Shown here: positions 10,977 to 23,307 of the stretch, one piece after another
Numbering within the stretch: position 1 is the stretch's first letter
Layout: each line of letters opens with the position of its first letter
Assembly: GCF_033958435.1 (NCBI RefSeq)
Contig: NC_134147.1
Coordinates: 45,502,001 to 45,566,000 of the forward strand
DNA: 64,000 nt
Direction: 5' to 3'
Origin: Carettochelys insculpta
Lineage: Eukaryota; Chordata; Testudines; Carettochelyidae
Notes under the pieces: generated by a model
What the model was told of the DNA's origin: nothing
Seen by the model: the letters and a program-made list of their open reading frames with translations, nothing else
Database searches by the model: none
Program-made: the position numbers and the translations under genes

Positions 10977-12318
10977 ATCAAAGGTGTATTTTTATTAGTC
11001 AGTTAAAGGTAGAAAGCCTCAGTTTGCTGATGAATATACAGTAGACTACCATAGTAGCCCTCTGCTGTATTTCTCCATAACTCCACTTCATAAAGGTTTA
11101 CTTAGGCTCCAGCTTTGCATTTAAAAAAATGTAAAACGGGGTGTGGAGGAGTTCACACTTCGTGTACACTTCTTAGTAGAGTGTTCTGTGTGCTGGCAGG
11201 CCCAACGAAACAAGCAGTGCCGTTGTCTGAAGAGCGAAGGTTATTGCTGAAAGCAGGAGGACTAGAGAGTTAGAAATAAAAGCCTTTGCAGAGACCTTTT
11301 CCAGCTTTTTCAGACTTCAGTGGGCCCTGGTACCTCTGGAAATCAGGCCACCGGCTTAGGGTGCCTAATGCCAGTTAGAAAATTTTAGTGAGAGCTGCTT
11401 CCGTTCCTCTGGAGTCATTGGCAGGTGAGGCTTCTTGCCCCTTGTAGAATTGGCCTTACATTCTGAGTCACACCACCTAATTGGTTGGGAGGTGTATGAA
11501 ACAGTGAGATCTGCAGGCCAGACTTACAGCTGTATGGGCAACTCAGAGGTTACTCTTTGTGCAACAAGGTGCACGCAGGGTCAGGCAGTGGCTAAATCCA
11601 TCATGCAGTGTCTGGAGCTCCTAAAGCTCGTTTAGACTGAATAATGGGTTCATCATGGGCAGAAACAAAGGATCCTCAGAGGAAACGTGTCAGGTGGTCA
11701 CCTAGGCTTGAACACATATCTAGGCCAAGCGCTACAGAATAGCTCTATGGCATGAACTTGTGCAGCCTCTGCCAACTGAGAGTTGGAGGCTGTTCTCAGG
11801 TGCTGGCGTTCCACTATTTATGTTCTGCTTCTGAAGACCCCAAGTACGGTGTGGACAGCCTGCAATCAAGAAAACTGACGGCTAGACAAAGCTTCCCTTT
11901 GTACTGTCAGCTTCATAGGGCAGGGACCACATTTTCCTCTTCTTTTTTAGCAACGCTGAACATGCTAATGGCATTGAAGAAGCCATACTAGCAAAAATGA
12001 GGCAGGTAGTCGGTATAAGATGTCACACTTAGCACCATCTACTTAAGCCTTGCTTGACGTGGGAGACTGTGTATTTAAATGAGAACCTTGGTGAGCTTTT
12101 CTCTCTCCTTGCTTTGTCAGTTGGGTTCCTGTGAAAGTGCAGGTTTCTGATTCTGGTTAAATGACTGGATCTGGGGAAGTTCTGAGCATGGAACTGTTAT
12201 TACTGTAAGTACTAAGAAAGATCCGGTGTTGTTTCTAGAGCAACGAGGATGTGAGAGATGTATAATTAAACTAGATAAGGAGCTGTGAGGGCTGAAAAAT
12301 AACACTTCTACTTCTTAG
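10977..12318. other. Unassigned intronic sequence
   Basis: No coding exon or named repeat is seen. Confidence 0.5.
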
Positions 12319-12675
12319 AGAGATGGTGGGTGAAGTAATATCTTTTATTGGACCAATTTCTGTTGGTGAGAGAGACAAGCTTTTACGCTCGGCAGAGCTT
12401 TTCTTCAGGTCTGGGAAAAGTACCGAGTGTCACAACTGAATACAAGGTGTAACAGACTGTAAAGTGTAAGCGCTTACCACACATTCGGAGAGGCTATTAA
12501 CATTTCTGCAGTCATAAGACAGAAAAAGAGGAGTTAGTCTTACAGACTGTAATAAGCTATAAACCCAGTGTCTTTATTAAGACCGTGATTTTTAGTGTCT
12601 AGTGAAGTTATGAATTTAAGCTCCCAGGACGGTCTTTTGTGCAAGGGTCCTTTGAGGACAAGGGCCCTGGGAATC
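12319..12675 (-). mobile_element. Penelope-like dispersed element, minus orientation (family call tentative)
   Basis: The left end gatggtgggtgaagtaatat with cttttattggaccaatttct, then gacaagcttttacgctcggc and cttcttcaggtctgggaaaa, is the same tail family as the left arm of 45301-45462. It continues through aagctataaacccagtgtct and tgatttttagtgtctagtga to about 12675, a layout I recall from long copies of this reptile repeat. No frame is open. The PLE assignment rests on the inverted-dimer architecture of the related copy, not on coding sequence. Confidence 0.5.
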
Positions 12676-13127
12676 ATAAGCTGTGAATGAGCACATTTCT
12701 CCCACTTGCACTGGAAAAATTCCATTGAAGTCAGGTCCGGCTGAGTTTGCTCTGGGGTACAGGCAGTGTGAGTGAGAGGACTCTTGCTCGGCAGGTACTC
12801 TGAACTCCTAGTGCTGCATAGCATCTCGGCTGGCAAAGCCCAAAGGAGGAAAGCACCACTCTGTCTGTACACACATGTACGTGCTGATAGTATTTGTCAG
12901 TGATTTGGGCCCTGGGCAATGACACCAAAAGGTAAGAGGACAGGGCTGTGTGTTTCACTTGGGTGAAATTCAGGCTCTTCCGCAGCTGGATTAGCATATA
13001 CCAAAGAGTTACTAACTTGCTGCATCAGCCAGCAGGGCCTGTGAATGTGTGGAGTTATAGAGCATGGAGTCACATAGAGCGAGAACAATACAGGACTTAG
13101 AGTCAACCTTCCAACACCCAGCTAATT
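12676..13127. other. Unassigned intronic sequence
   Basis: No gene or named repeat is seen. Overlapping minus-strand frames at 12540-13106 lack conserved patterns. Confidence 0.5.
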
Positions 13128-13363
13128 GAACCATAGAAGATTAGCGTTGGAGAAGACCTCAGGGGGTCATCCAGGCCAAACCCCTGCTCAGAGCAGGACC
13201 AACCCCGACTAAATCATTCCAGCCAGCTCTTTGTCAAGCCTGGCCTTAAAACCCTTGAAGGATGGAGATCCCACCACCTCCTTACATAACCCATTCCAGT
13301 GCCTTACCACCCTCCTGGTGAAACAGTATTCCCTAACAGCCAACCTAGACCTGCCCCCTCCCC
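13128..13363 (-). mobile_element. CR1 3' end, minus strand
   Basis: Starts ccatagaagattagcgttgg and runs through aagacctcagggggtcatcc to aacagccaacctagacctgc. This is the CR1 3' untranslated tail plus the very end of the coding region in antisense, and is strongly 5'-truncated, as is usual for CR1. Confidence 0.85.
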
Positions 13364-16078
13364 TATAACTATAACATAAAGAAAGAAAAGTAAAAGTTGA
13401 ACAGTTCGGAACACAGTAAGAAGAAACTGAGAGCGCTTAGGTTTAGTTCATCTCATCTCAGCTAGCATCTTTTGATCATCAAATCTGCACAGTTTACTGA
13501 TCTGAAACATTTTCCTTCCACTTGCTTGTGGGAATCTCCAGTCGGAAGCCATGCAAACTCTTCCTGTGCTGTGGATCACTGCTAGACAGCCAGCTAACAG
13601 ATTAACCCACCAGTCAGTTAGGTCATGAGTGTACAGATTTAAAGGATACCCTGCTGCAAAAATGCTTCAGCGGGAGGGACACCAGCCTGCTTTCTGCTCC
13701 CAAGCCCCTAGTAAAGCAGCTGCCCTGGCTCCTTGCCCTCCTGGAGTCTGACCCCAGAGAGAGAGATGGAACTTAATCAAGCAGACTGCAAAACTACCAC
13801 ACTAAGGAGTGAGGGAAGGTGCAGTTTGGTGCGGTCCAGGCAGTGCTGAGGGCTGGCTGTCCTCAGTCCCATCCTTTTTATCCGAGCTCCCTCCCCAGCC
13901 CTGCCTTGCCCACTGGCTCAGCAAAGCTGGTTGGTTGTTGTGAATTGAGTTCAGTTGCAGCAGGTAAGACGATAGCAGATAGTCTTAGTCCAATGATGGG
14001 CTGAAGAAATCAGGCATCAACCTGACCTTTGATCAGCAGTGATTATCCTGGTTATCTTGCACCCTGTATGTAATTAGGTAGATGGCTGCATCTAACCTCT
14101 CTGATGTCTGAAATGAGCATGTATTTGACATCCTGGTGATTCACTGTCATTAGCACAGTCTGTTTATATCCAACTGGGCCCCCACTGTCCTTGCTGGGGA
14201 TGATTAGCGCTTTGTATAAAGTAGATTGTCTGCCTTTGACATTCACCCTTCCTGGTGTCCTGGGGAGCAGACCTACAAAGGAGCTGAAAGCATGTCACAG
14301 GCTAGTTTGTGAGTTGTATCAGTGGAGTGGAGTGCAAGGCTGCATTTTCCACCAGCTTAGAAGATTTCCTGGTTCCCAGAGGCATCCATGCTGAGGAGTG
14401 AAGGCAGCAGGCTGACTGCGCTGCGAACAGTACTACTTTAATATTTGAAAACAGGCAATCCTCAAAGGCAGGTGGTACGAGGCAAAGACGCCGCAGCTCG
14501 TGTAAATAGTGACATAGTCTATTGTGTACTTAATTGCACGTTGGGAATGAAGTCCTGCTTCCTGTTATCACTGCTGGCAAAATAACCAAGCAGACCACGC
14601 TGGTCTGCGCCAACAGATGGTTCAGCTCTTCATAGTCCCTGTTCTTGAGCCTTTGCAGCCCACTGCCTGGCATGCAGGAGGGGGTGACGCAGTGCAGGTA
14701 GGAGTGGTAGTTGGTTGAGGGTGCAGTTCATGCCAACCACCTGTGCACAGAGCAGTTGTAAATCTCAACCCCCCACCCACCTGCTGCTTTATGGAAGGGC
14801 CCACGGGATGAGAAGGAGCAGCACTGTGTAAGTGGAATGGATGTGTTTGCAGAGACGCAGACCTAGCCATAATCCCAACCCTTCTAATGGGGCTTTCTAC
14901 ACCAGCCCGGGGAGGGATGGGTGGGTGCTCAAGTAGGTTTGAAATTAGGCAAAGAACAGACATTGGCCCTTTCTGAGGTTCACACTCCAGGGGGCTATAT
15001 TGAAAGACCTGCTTACGGGGGGATGCAGGGGAGCCTGCTGGTGATGGCATCATGAGCTCCTGGCTTCCTTCCTCCTGACCTCAGAGATGGGCATGAAATT
15101 GCCAGGCTGGGTTGGATCTGTGGTCCCTTTAGTCCAGTATCCAGCCTCTGACTTCAGACAGTACTGGACAGTGGCCGCCTGATGGAGGAGGAAGATGGTT
15201 CCCGCACTTCTTGCCCTAAGGAGTGGGGAGACTCTTCCGTTACCACTGGCTCTGCATCTTGCCTTGCCCCAGAGAGAAGGGTAGGTTAGTGAAGTGCCTC
15301 CCGTTAGGATGAGGGTAATGAGAGCCCAGCGAAGGGTTAGGAGTACTAACTTCAGAAGCAACTGTGGAGGCTTGTGGTCTGCTCCCTCTCCTCCATCTTC
15401 TGAGGGGCTCCTTCCATAGCCTGAACTGTACTATGTGGCAAGGGCTCTCGGTGCCATGGTCTCTCTGGTGAGGAGGCACCTTGTCTCTCTCTCTAGTAGG
15501 CCCTCTTTGCCCCAGTGGGAGCACAGCTAGGCATCCGTGCTCTCTGGAGGCAGTGTTCTTCCACCTCTTTGCTGTGAAGAGTCCCTCTGGTAGAGGGCCT
15601 GCCGAGGGGCGCCTTGTCTGCCCCCTTCTGAGGGCAGCATTGGGCCTTCTGTGGCCCCTCACACCATATTTGACCCCTTTCCTCTCAGGGCTGTGTGGAC
15701 TCCCCCAAACCAGCCACAGTCAGTGACCTCATTCCAGGTCTCAGGGCAGTGTGGCCTGATGGCCAGAGACTGTAAATTTGCCCTCAGTCCATGGGCAGAG
15801 TGGACCAATGGCCCATATGCAAACAACAAGCATAGACCCCCAGTTGGGGATGGCAACGAGGGGATATGGGGACCTGGGCCCTCCATCTCCACTGGGTCAC
15901 AGACCAGGGCCCTGGCAGCAGTGGAATGGTCCATGGTCAGCAGGGAATCATACCACAACACACCAAGCCCCTGGGATTATTATTCTGTGTTTTGGGCTGC
16001 TTGCTACCTGTGTCTCAGGGTAGTCATCTCCATCTCTTCACTCCAGTCTGGGGCCTCTCCTGCAGCGTGACACTGTTG
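13364..16078. other. Unassigned intronic sequence, about 2.7 kb, GC-rich at 14.6-16.0 kb
   Basis: The 14600-16000 part is GC-rich and carries several overlapping frames of 100-143 codons on both strands. None shows a conserved domain, splice structure or codon pattern that I can defend, and open frames are expected by chance where stops are rare. No named repeat is recognised. Confidence 0.45.
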
Positions 16079-16590
16079 TAAAAAGCAAACGTGATTCTGG
16101 GATGCATTAACAGCAGTGTTGCGAGCAAGACGTGAGAAGTCATTCTTCTGATTTACGCTGCACCGAGTAGGTCTCAATTGGAGAACTGTGTCCAGTTCTG
16201 GACATCGCATTTCAGGAAAGATGTGGAGAAATTGGAGAGGGTCCAGAGAAGAGCAGCTAAAATGACTAAAGGTCTAGAAAACATGACCTATGGGAGAGAC
16301 GAAAAGAGCTGGGTTTGTTTAGTTTGGAAAAGAGAAGGCTGAGAGGGGACGTGAGAGCAGCTTTCAAGTACCTAAAAGGGAGGTTTGTGTTGGACATGAA
16401 CTGGGTGTTAGAGTACTGGAATAAATTGCCTCGGGTGGTTGTAGACTCTGTATCATTGGTGATATTTAAGAATAGGTTAGATAAGTGTCTAACAGGGATG
16501 ATCAAGATGGTGCTTGTTCCTGCTGTGAAGACAGGGACTGGACTTGTTGATCTCTCAAGGTCCCTTCCCATTCTAGTATGATTCTATGAT
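16079..16590 (+). mobile_element. CR1 3' end, plus strand, with internal deletion
   Basis: The segment runs from tgattctgggatgcattaac through gagagggtccagagaagagc to the terminal tatgattctatgat. It covers the C-terminal part of the CR1 pol frame and the tail. An open frame at 16315-16581 ([21 protein letters not shown]) is a CR1 remnant, not a host gene. After ctaaaagggaggtt, roughly 100 bp expected from related copies is missing. Confidence 0.85.
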
Positions 16591-18213
16591 ATCTTCCAGG
16601 TGAGGGAAAAATTGATATTTTTATCTGGGTGCTATCTGCAAGCACTCCACTCGTTCATGTAGCACATGTCTTGGATAATGTTGACCTGAAAGTCTCTTGC
16701 ATTTGCTATATTTGCAAAATATTTTCTGGGGATAGGATTCTACACCAAGCAGACTATTTATAAATGCTCTTTCAGTGTCTAAATTACTGGTCCCATAAAA
16801 CCTGTTTGGCTAAATAAAGTCATGTTTTGTTCTGGATTAATAAGGGATGGATTAAACCATCTAGTCCACTTCTCTTACCCTTCCAATGACAATAATCTCA
16901 TCTATGCAATGGCCAATAGCAAAACAACAACTTATGTCTTTCTTCAGCAATGTTAGTGATGGCAGAAGCTATTACTGTTGCTTCATTATAATGTGTAGGG
17001 ATTGCAGCATCTCATGGATAAGTGAAGTTAAAGAACATGTCACAGTCTGGCTTTTCAATTGCACCATGCCACATACTACAGGCTGTGGGATGACAGATTT
17101 GAATAGCAGTGTCCATGTGGTGTCATTGTACGGAGAGGCCATCGGAAAATTCTACTTCCCTGGATATCTTGTGTGCAATAATTTCATTCTGCTTTACCCT
17201 CAAGTGTTGAGACCTGGAACTTTTTTAAAATAAAGATAGTAACAGCTACAGAGCTTGGATCTAGGACTGAACTTCTCCAGAACTTGAGGCACTTCAGTAG
17301 TAAACTCAAATACAGTAGCTCCCTTTATAGTGAGGCATCTTGAAAGAGAAGTCCTGGGCTGGTTAAACACATTGCAGTGTGCAACTTTGCTTGCTGGGAA
17401 GCTAATTTTGAAAAAAAATCGTTTCCTTTATGATGGTTCTGCTATGGATGAGTGCCCACCGTTCATTGATTTGTGACCCACAACTCTTCAACGTATGAAC
17501 TCAAATCAGTGTTATGCCTTGATGTGGCAAGTTTGGCATTTGACTTTGAATCAACTAAAAGATATGTAAATCACATGTATTCAGAGAACTTCCAGACGAT
17601 TACTCATCCTGGGTGGAATCCAGCGTTTTCCACTGACGTATGCTTAAACTGAACTCGTGAAATTTCCTTCTTGATGAGCTTAATGCAGACAGAGGCAGAC
17701 TCGTAGCCAGTGCACAGGGCTGAGTTTTTCCAACTGCATCACCCACGCTTCGTTTGTGGGGTCGCTAAACGAGTATGTATGGGCTAAGTATGTACATGTA
17801 GGTGGGTGAGAGAAGACAATAAAGGCTTATGGTGGAAGAGCAGGAAACATGCTCTTCTCAAACCTATAATCAGTTCTCTATTTCGTGGATATGCCTTTTG
17901 TACTTAAAATAAATACCAACTATGGAATGCTTTATTCCAGAAATGCAGCGTAATATTAATGAAACATTTCATTCAAATCTGAAAATGTAGGAATCCACTT
18001 ATGCAAATTCAGCAGTCAAAAACTCTTTAAAGTACAGCTGTAACTATAACTGCTTTCCCTGTTGTCATCCAAATCCATGTCAATAGATTTTACTGGCCCC
18101 AAATGAGCTCATGTCTGTGTGTGTTTGTAGCTGTGGTGAGTGCTCCAAAGAGGAGTAATGGCTGGGAAAGTGACGGAAGAGGATAGCCAGGCTAGGTGGG
18201 AACAGGTAGGATT
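16591..18213. other. Unassigned intronic sequence
   Basis: No gene or named repeat is recognised. A 115-codon frame at 16886-17233 shows no family resemblance. Confidence 0.5.
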
Positions 18214-18378
18214 GGTGTCCCGGCCTCTGTTTGTCAGAGGCTGGAAATGGATGTCAGGGTGCTTTGGTGATTACCTGTTCTGCTCACTCCCTCTGGGGCA
18301 CCAGGCATTGGCTTCTGTGGGAAGACAGGACACTGGGGCACATGGACTTTTAGTCTGACCCAGTGTGGCCTTTCTTAT
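18214..18378 (+). mobile_element. CR1 3' tail, plus strand
   Basis: The sequence tgtcccggcctctgtttgtc, then cactccctctggggcaccag, then tttagtctgacccagtgtgg is the 3' untranslated tail of the same CR1 type as the copy ending at 53560. The terminal repeat is degraded to tttcttata. Confidence 0.8.
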
Positions 18379-18646
18379 ACACTTAACTCAGCTTGTCAGT
18401 ACAGCAGTACTAAATATGGCCGCCCTCTCTTCTTCCAGTTCTGACATGTTTGCGTAGAGCTACATTTAGATCCAGTTCAGTCTGTTGAAGTTACTCAGTT
18501 CAGTGGGGTTGTACAGGTGCAACAGCACAAAAGCTGAATGCTGTCCTGGCAAGAGAACAGAGGACACTGATGTGCCGTAGGGATTGAATCAGAATAGTTT
18601 CAGCGGAACAGTTGTTCCACTTTCATCCCGCTCGTAAGACAGCTCT

Positions 18647-19085
18647 GGCTAATCTGGATTACAGCGATTTGTCAACAGAAGTTTTTATCGAAAGATGTCT
18701 TCTGACAAAACTTCCGTCGACAGATTGTGGCCAAACTGTCAAGATGAGGGCAAGAGCGATGTGCTCTGTCGATGCAGAGCACCTGGCATGCTCGGCCGCT
18801 CCATCGGCAAAATGGCCAACTGGAAGCAGAGTAGACAGGACTGCCCGGTGTCCCAGAAGCCCCGTCTGCCCACAGAGGGCCCCAGAACATCCAGACTGGC
18901 ATTCTGTCAACAGATCTGCCGACAGAGGCATTATGCCTTGTAGGCAGAGGGATAGGACTGTTGATAAATGTGCTGCATTCTGTCGACTTAGTGTCAACAG
19001 GACGCCTTGGCAATCTGGGCGCTTCCTGGGTTTTGTTGACAACACTGGAGTTTTATCGATGAAACCCTCTCGTGTAGATGTAGCC
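18647..19085. mobile_element. TIR transposon with GTCGACA-rich interior, 439 bp
   Basis: The right end gtgtagatgtagcc is clear. The left end ggctaatctggattacagcg is a decayed partner (ggctacatctacac expected). Flanks tct and tca match only partly. The interior has many gtcgacag/ctgtcgac words (near 18715, 18765, 18900, 18980), a signature of one turtle MITE family. A 166-codon frame at 18612-19112 runs through the element; it mirrors the regular repeat words and is not a gene. Confidence 0.55.
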
Positions 19086-19294
19086 TCAGTGAAAGTGTCT
19101 TTTCTGCATTAGCCTCTTCTAAGTCTTCACTGAGTCTGCACAGCAAGACAGAGGTTATTTTCTGTCTACCCATATTTGCTAGGTGGCTGACCCTATTACC
19201 TCTAGATGATGTGACAGAATATTGTATCTAGCTTCTGATTTCCCAAAGCATTTAAATGTACTCATTTTGAGCACAATTGGCCACGTGGAAATCA

Positions 19295-19440
19295 AGTATC
19301 ATGGGGTAGCCGTGTTAGTCTGTATCCGCAAAAACAAAAGTCCTGTGGCACCTTTATAGACCCCCAGAAGTGTGTCTTTGCCCACGAAAGCTTATGCTCC
19401 AATGAGTTTCTGAGTTTGCCACAGGACTTCTCGTTCTTTT
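19295..19440. mobile_element. Penelope-like tail, head-to-head inverted dimer, 13-bp target duplication
   Basis: The first arm is antisense (gtatcatggggtagccgtgt through aaaagtcctgtggcaccttt). The second arm is sense (gtctttgcccacgaaagctt through ttgccacaggacttctcgtt). The flanks cacgtggaaatca (19282-19294) and cacatggaaatca (19441-19453) match at 12 of 13 bases, so both arms entered as one unit. The element has no coding part. Confidence 0.75.
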
Positions 19441-20320
19441 CACATGGAAATCAGAGGCACTGCTTACGTGCTTAAAGTTAAGCTTCTGCCTAAGTGTCTA
19501 GCTAACTAGGGACCTTAGCGTTCAAGTGGGGGATCTCTGGAAAGGAACGTTATAGGTTGGTTTACATAGTGCTGCTTTTGAAGTCAGCCAGGGCCAGAAG
19601 ACGGGTTTAGCTGATTCTTTTGTCTTCTGGAACTTAATGGGGTTCTGCTGCTCAGGCATGTTAGCTATAGTTCCCTAATCAGATTGCCTGACAGGACTAG
19701 TGCTCCCATGCATACCTGCTTTGCTGAATCAAAGCTTAGATCCCATGCAGTATTTGATTAAGACTCAGATGCTGGAGAATCTGGCATTGAGGCTGGAAAG
19801 CTGGCTATAGTGGGCATTTTTTGCCCTCCTATCCCCAAATTATGCATTTTACTTAGTTCGGGATGACTTTAGCAGTGGAGGTGGGGAAAAGGCATTTCCA
19901 CATCTGATGAAATTTTCACAAAGTAGAAGGTCCCACAGCCCTGCCCCATACATGGTGTGAAAGGGTCGTTGACAGAAGGAGTTGCCCAAATGGCTGCTAA
20001 TTAGCTCTTTGCTAACAGAGATTGTTAGAACCAAGCAGGGACAACAGGACAGGGATTTCCTTCATTTACAGGAATTATTTTGCTCTCCGGAAGGGCTTCA
20101 TGCAGCAGAGCACTCTGCCGTCCGGAGGTTCCAAATGTAGGCACTGAACTTTTGCCCAGCTCACCGCTCTGGAGACCAACATTGAGGCATGCAGAAAAAG
20201 GATGAGCTGAAGCTACGGTGCTGGATTGTAAACGGGGTGATCTGGATCAATAACTGGCTTTTCTGTGTGTTCTCTGTGTGATGGTAGCCACGTTGCTTAA
20301 GGCTGCCTAAGTTCAGATTT
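19441..20320. other. Unassigned intronic sequence
   Basis: Apart from the 13-bp duplication at its left edge, I see no gene or named repeat. Confidence 0.5.
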
Positions 20321-20510
20321 GACCTGGTCTAACGAGCGCAGGCTCCTTTGTGGACATGTTGCTTTGGTGCTTATACTTGTTGTGGTCTTCTTCAGTATAT
20401 ACTACACCACCGTAAAGCTGGCTTAAACTGAAAGGAGTGTTCACACAGCCTTTTGTACCATCTTAAATCCAGTTTATTTAAACTGGCGCAACTCTGCGAG
20501 TAGCCAAGCC
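20321..20510. mobile_element. Short TIR transposon, about 190 bp
   Basis: The left end gacctggtctaacgagcg and the reverse complement of the right end ggcttggctactcgc share most positions. Inside, gcttaaactgaaagg and tatttaaactggcgcaactc match a repeat layout I recall from turtles. No clear target duplication is seen. Confidence 0.4.
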
Positions 20511-20779
20511 TGCAGTTGCCCCGTGCCTCAGTTCTCCTTCCTCTCACCCACTCGTCGCCTGTTTAAAAGCTCTTTAGGGCTGGACATACCCTGTTCTCTT
20601 TCCGTCTTTCTGTAGCAACAAGGGGGCCTTGTGCTTTTGGTGGTTTCCTGTAGGTGCTGCTTTAATACGGGTAAGGGTTGTCTTTGCCACAACTCAAGCT
20701 AACCTTAAGCACCAGGGAACTGTGTCTACCAACTAACCAGAGGTTTAGCAACACCCAGCACATGGAGTTGCGTCCTTCA

Positions 20780-20850
20780 GCATCTTGGCTAATGACCATT
20801 GATGGACCTTTCCTCCATTAACGTATCTAGCTCTTTTTTGAATCCATTGA
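20780..20850 (-). mobile_element. CR1 3' tail fragment, minus strand
   Basis: The words catcttggctaatgaccatt, gatggacctttcctccatta and ctcttttttgaatccattga are the antisense of a CR1 3' tail. The element ends after about 70 bp. Confidence 0.65.
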
Positions 20851-23290
20851 CATTTATTATTTATATTTCAGTGTTATTTCCAGTTATGCCTTTATTTCCC
20901 ATGTTCTTCACACGGGAATAAACATTGAATTTTTAAATGTTCTTTCGTTATTGCATGTAGCGGGATCCACTCCCAGCTGCAGTGCCTCCTGGGAATTAGC
21001 TCTGCTCCTCAGCTGGGTGCCTCCCCAGACTGGTGTGTCACTCACAGTTGCTCTCTGCTCTGATGTCTCCACCTGTCTTGCTCCCTGGACACCCATGTCC
21101 CTTTCAGGACACTGCCCTCCGGCAGTGCTCACCACTCCATTCTGCCTCCTTCTGGGGTGTGTATCAGCACCTGCCTGAGTGGCCAATTGCGGCCCCGAAG
21201 TCTAGCCCCTTGTCTCAGGGGCAAGCCACTGTCTGCCTAGGCTATATTCCACAGAGGCTGGGTGTAGTGCAAGAGAGAGGCGGGTACCAAGGCCCACCCA
21301 CTACTCTGGGTACTGACACAGGGACCCTCTGGTGGCAGCTTTGTCCTGCCCTCATTCACTCCCCTGAACTATTCATGCTCCCTGGGCCACTTCTCTGTGA
21401 TCCTTGCACCTCCTTGGCCATTGTATCAAGGCCAGAGCCTAGAAGGTAACAGGCTGGAGCCTGCCCAGCTCCCCTGAGCCTGCCCAGCACTGCTGTCCCC
21501 AGGTGCTCTTGGTCCCTTCCTGGCCAGAGCAAGAGTGAGCTTCTCTCAGTCCTGCAGCCTTTTGTAGGGCCCAGCCTGACCCTGACTGGCTGACTGCTCC
21601 CTGCCCTGATTGGCTAGGGTTGCGCTAACCTCCTCAGGCTTGTCTGTAACCTCCCTGCTGACGTTGGCCATAGCACCACTGTATTGCTATATTCAGCTTC
21701 TGGTGATATTCAGAAAGTAAAGGTTATGATTACTTGCTTGTTAGTTATAGGTGAGGGGGCAGGTCCTGGGACTGCTCCGCAAGCAGGGTTTTGTACCCAT
21801 TTAACTTCATTTAGATAGTCATATAGTTAAATCAGTGCAACCTCATTAGCGTAGGTTCAGTCGTACCAGTAGAAGGTTGTTTCAGTGCATAAGCTGGGAT
21901 TTGGTGAACATTGGGGGTTGTATCACTTGTAAACTCTGTTTCTGAACTGGTTAAATCGGTACAAAAATAGCATGCCATTGCCGTAAGGCTAAGATCAGCC
22001 TGCTGTAAGCCTCCTGCTGTCCAGAACAATGCCATGACCTGTGGTGTTAAAGTTCTGCCAGTGGCGGCTGGAGCCGAACTAGGTCTGACAGGTAAAATGG
22101 CTGGAGGTGTGCTGAGTTAATGTTCAGCAGGGGTGCAAAACAAGTGTAATGTAGAATTTTTTTTCTTTTTTCTTTCAAAGGGTATCATTAGAGCAGAAAT
22201 CCTTGTCTAGTCAGAGAATAGGCTTGTCCATAACCTACTCTGGGTTTAAAGATGCAAAACTGGTTCTACAACAGCTGCTAAATGGTGTCACAATTTGGGT
22301 CCTAAGTGGACCAAATTGTATATTTGTTTTTAAACCAATAAAAAAAATCTACTTCTTTCCTAGTCAAGGTCAAAGGAAAAGCACTCTTAATTCAGTGTGT
22401 AAGTTCTGTTGTGGTTTGTGTTGCCACTGAACCTGGCCAAAGTCTTGGGGAGTGTGTGCAGGGAGTGGGGAGTTAGTTTGCAGTATCACTTACCCGCTGC
22501 ACCACCCGATGCTTTGGGACAGTAAAGAAGAACAACTGCACATCTTGACTTCATATGTGCCCTTATCATAGGAGAAGCAAGGGAGTCTGCCATTCCATGG
22601 CATTGCTGAAGCCAAAGTTGAAAGGACAAGCCACAAAATACCCAGGCCCCCCAAAGGTGGTAAGGTGCCCCGCTTCCGTTGAAGTCATTGGAAGCTAACA
22701 GGGTGAGGGCCTAGTATGTGCTACTCTAGAGGTCCAGTTCAGTTTTGCCCTGGCAGTCTGCACAACCGCAGGAGGAACATACTGTTACCAGGTGTTCTTG
22801 TGAAGAAGTTCTTTTCCTGAGACAAACACAGTACTTAACTCTTTAGTGCACGCAGTTTCATCAACCAACATTTTATTTTAAACAACAGGAAAGAAGAGGG
22901 ATTTTTTCAGCTCACTTTTTTCTATTTAAGATTGTTCCAGCAGGTTCCTGTTGCAGTTGGTTAAGAAATAGTTCTGCTGAGAAAATTCCCAGAGTGGAAG
23001 AAATAGTAATTTGTGTGCATTTTGTATTTCAGTTAAAAAAATGTGGACATAGCAGGTTGCTGTCCAGAAATATTTCAAATGCTCTTAGGAGTGGCCAGCA
23101 GCTTGAATATACTTGCCAGGACGAAGGTGCGTTTAACTCATTCAGCCTCTATTACCGCTGTAGGCAAAAGACCCTTGTTAGAGGTGTGCCTTGTGACTGC
23201 ACAGGTGTGGCGTAAGGATGACCGGCTGTTGCAAGATAATTAACCTTATTGAACATTCTATTTCCATTTTGCTAACTAATCTCTCTCCAT
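20851..23290. other. Unassigned intronic sequence before the CADPS exon
   Basis: A possible degraded TIR element lies at about 21780-22030 (ttaaatcagtgcaacc, aactggttaaatcggtac), but ends and duplication could not be fixed. The rest shows no gene or named repeat. Confidence 0.4.
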
Positions 23291-23307
23291 CTGAAATGTC
23301 TTTGCAG

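Larger units (their letters stand above)
1..23307 (+). other. CADPS: Intron upstream of the first CADPS exon seen (3' portion)
   Basis: This is inferred to be the 3' part of a long intron of the CADPS gene because it runs up to a splice acceptor at 23301-23307 (tttgcag). It contains no open frame that looks like a conserved gene. It is populated by CR1 LINEs, Penelope-like remnants, tRNA-like SINEs and short TIR transposons, listed separately. Very long introns are known for CADPS in other vertebrates. Another gene's exons could be hidden here, but I saw none. Confidence 0.7.

Noticed and set aside
14600..16000. Gene-dense GC-rich region with frames on both strands
   Set aside because: Frames overlap on both strands, none shows a domain, and GC richness lowers stop frequency.
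18612..19112. 166-codon open frame, + strand
   Set aside because: It coincides with a GTCGACA-rich TIR element whose repeated words keep frames open on both strands; no domain is seen.
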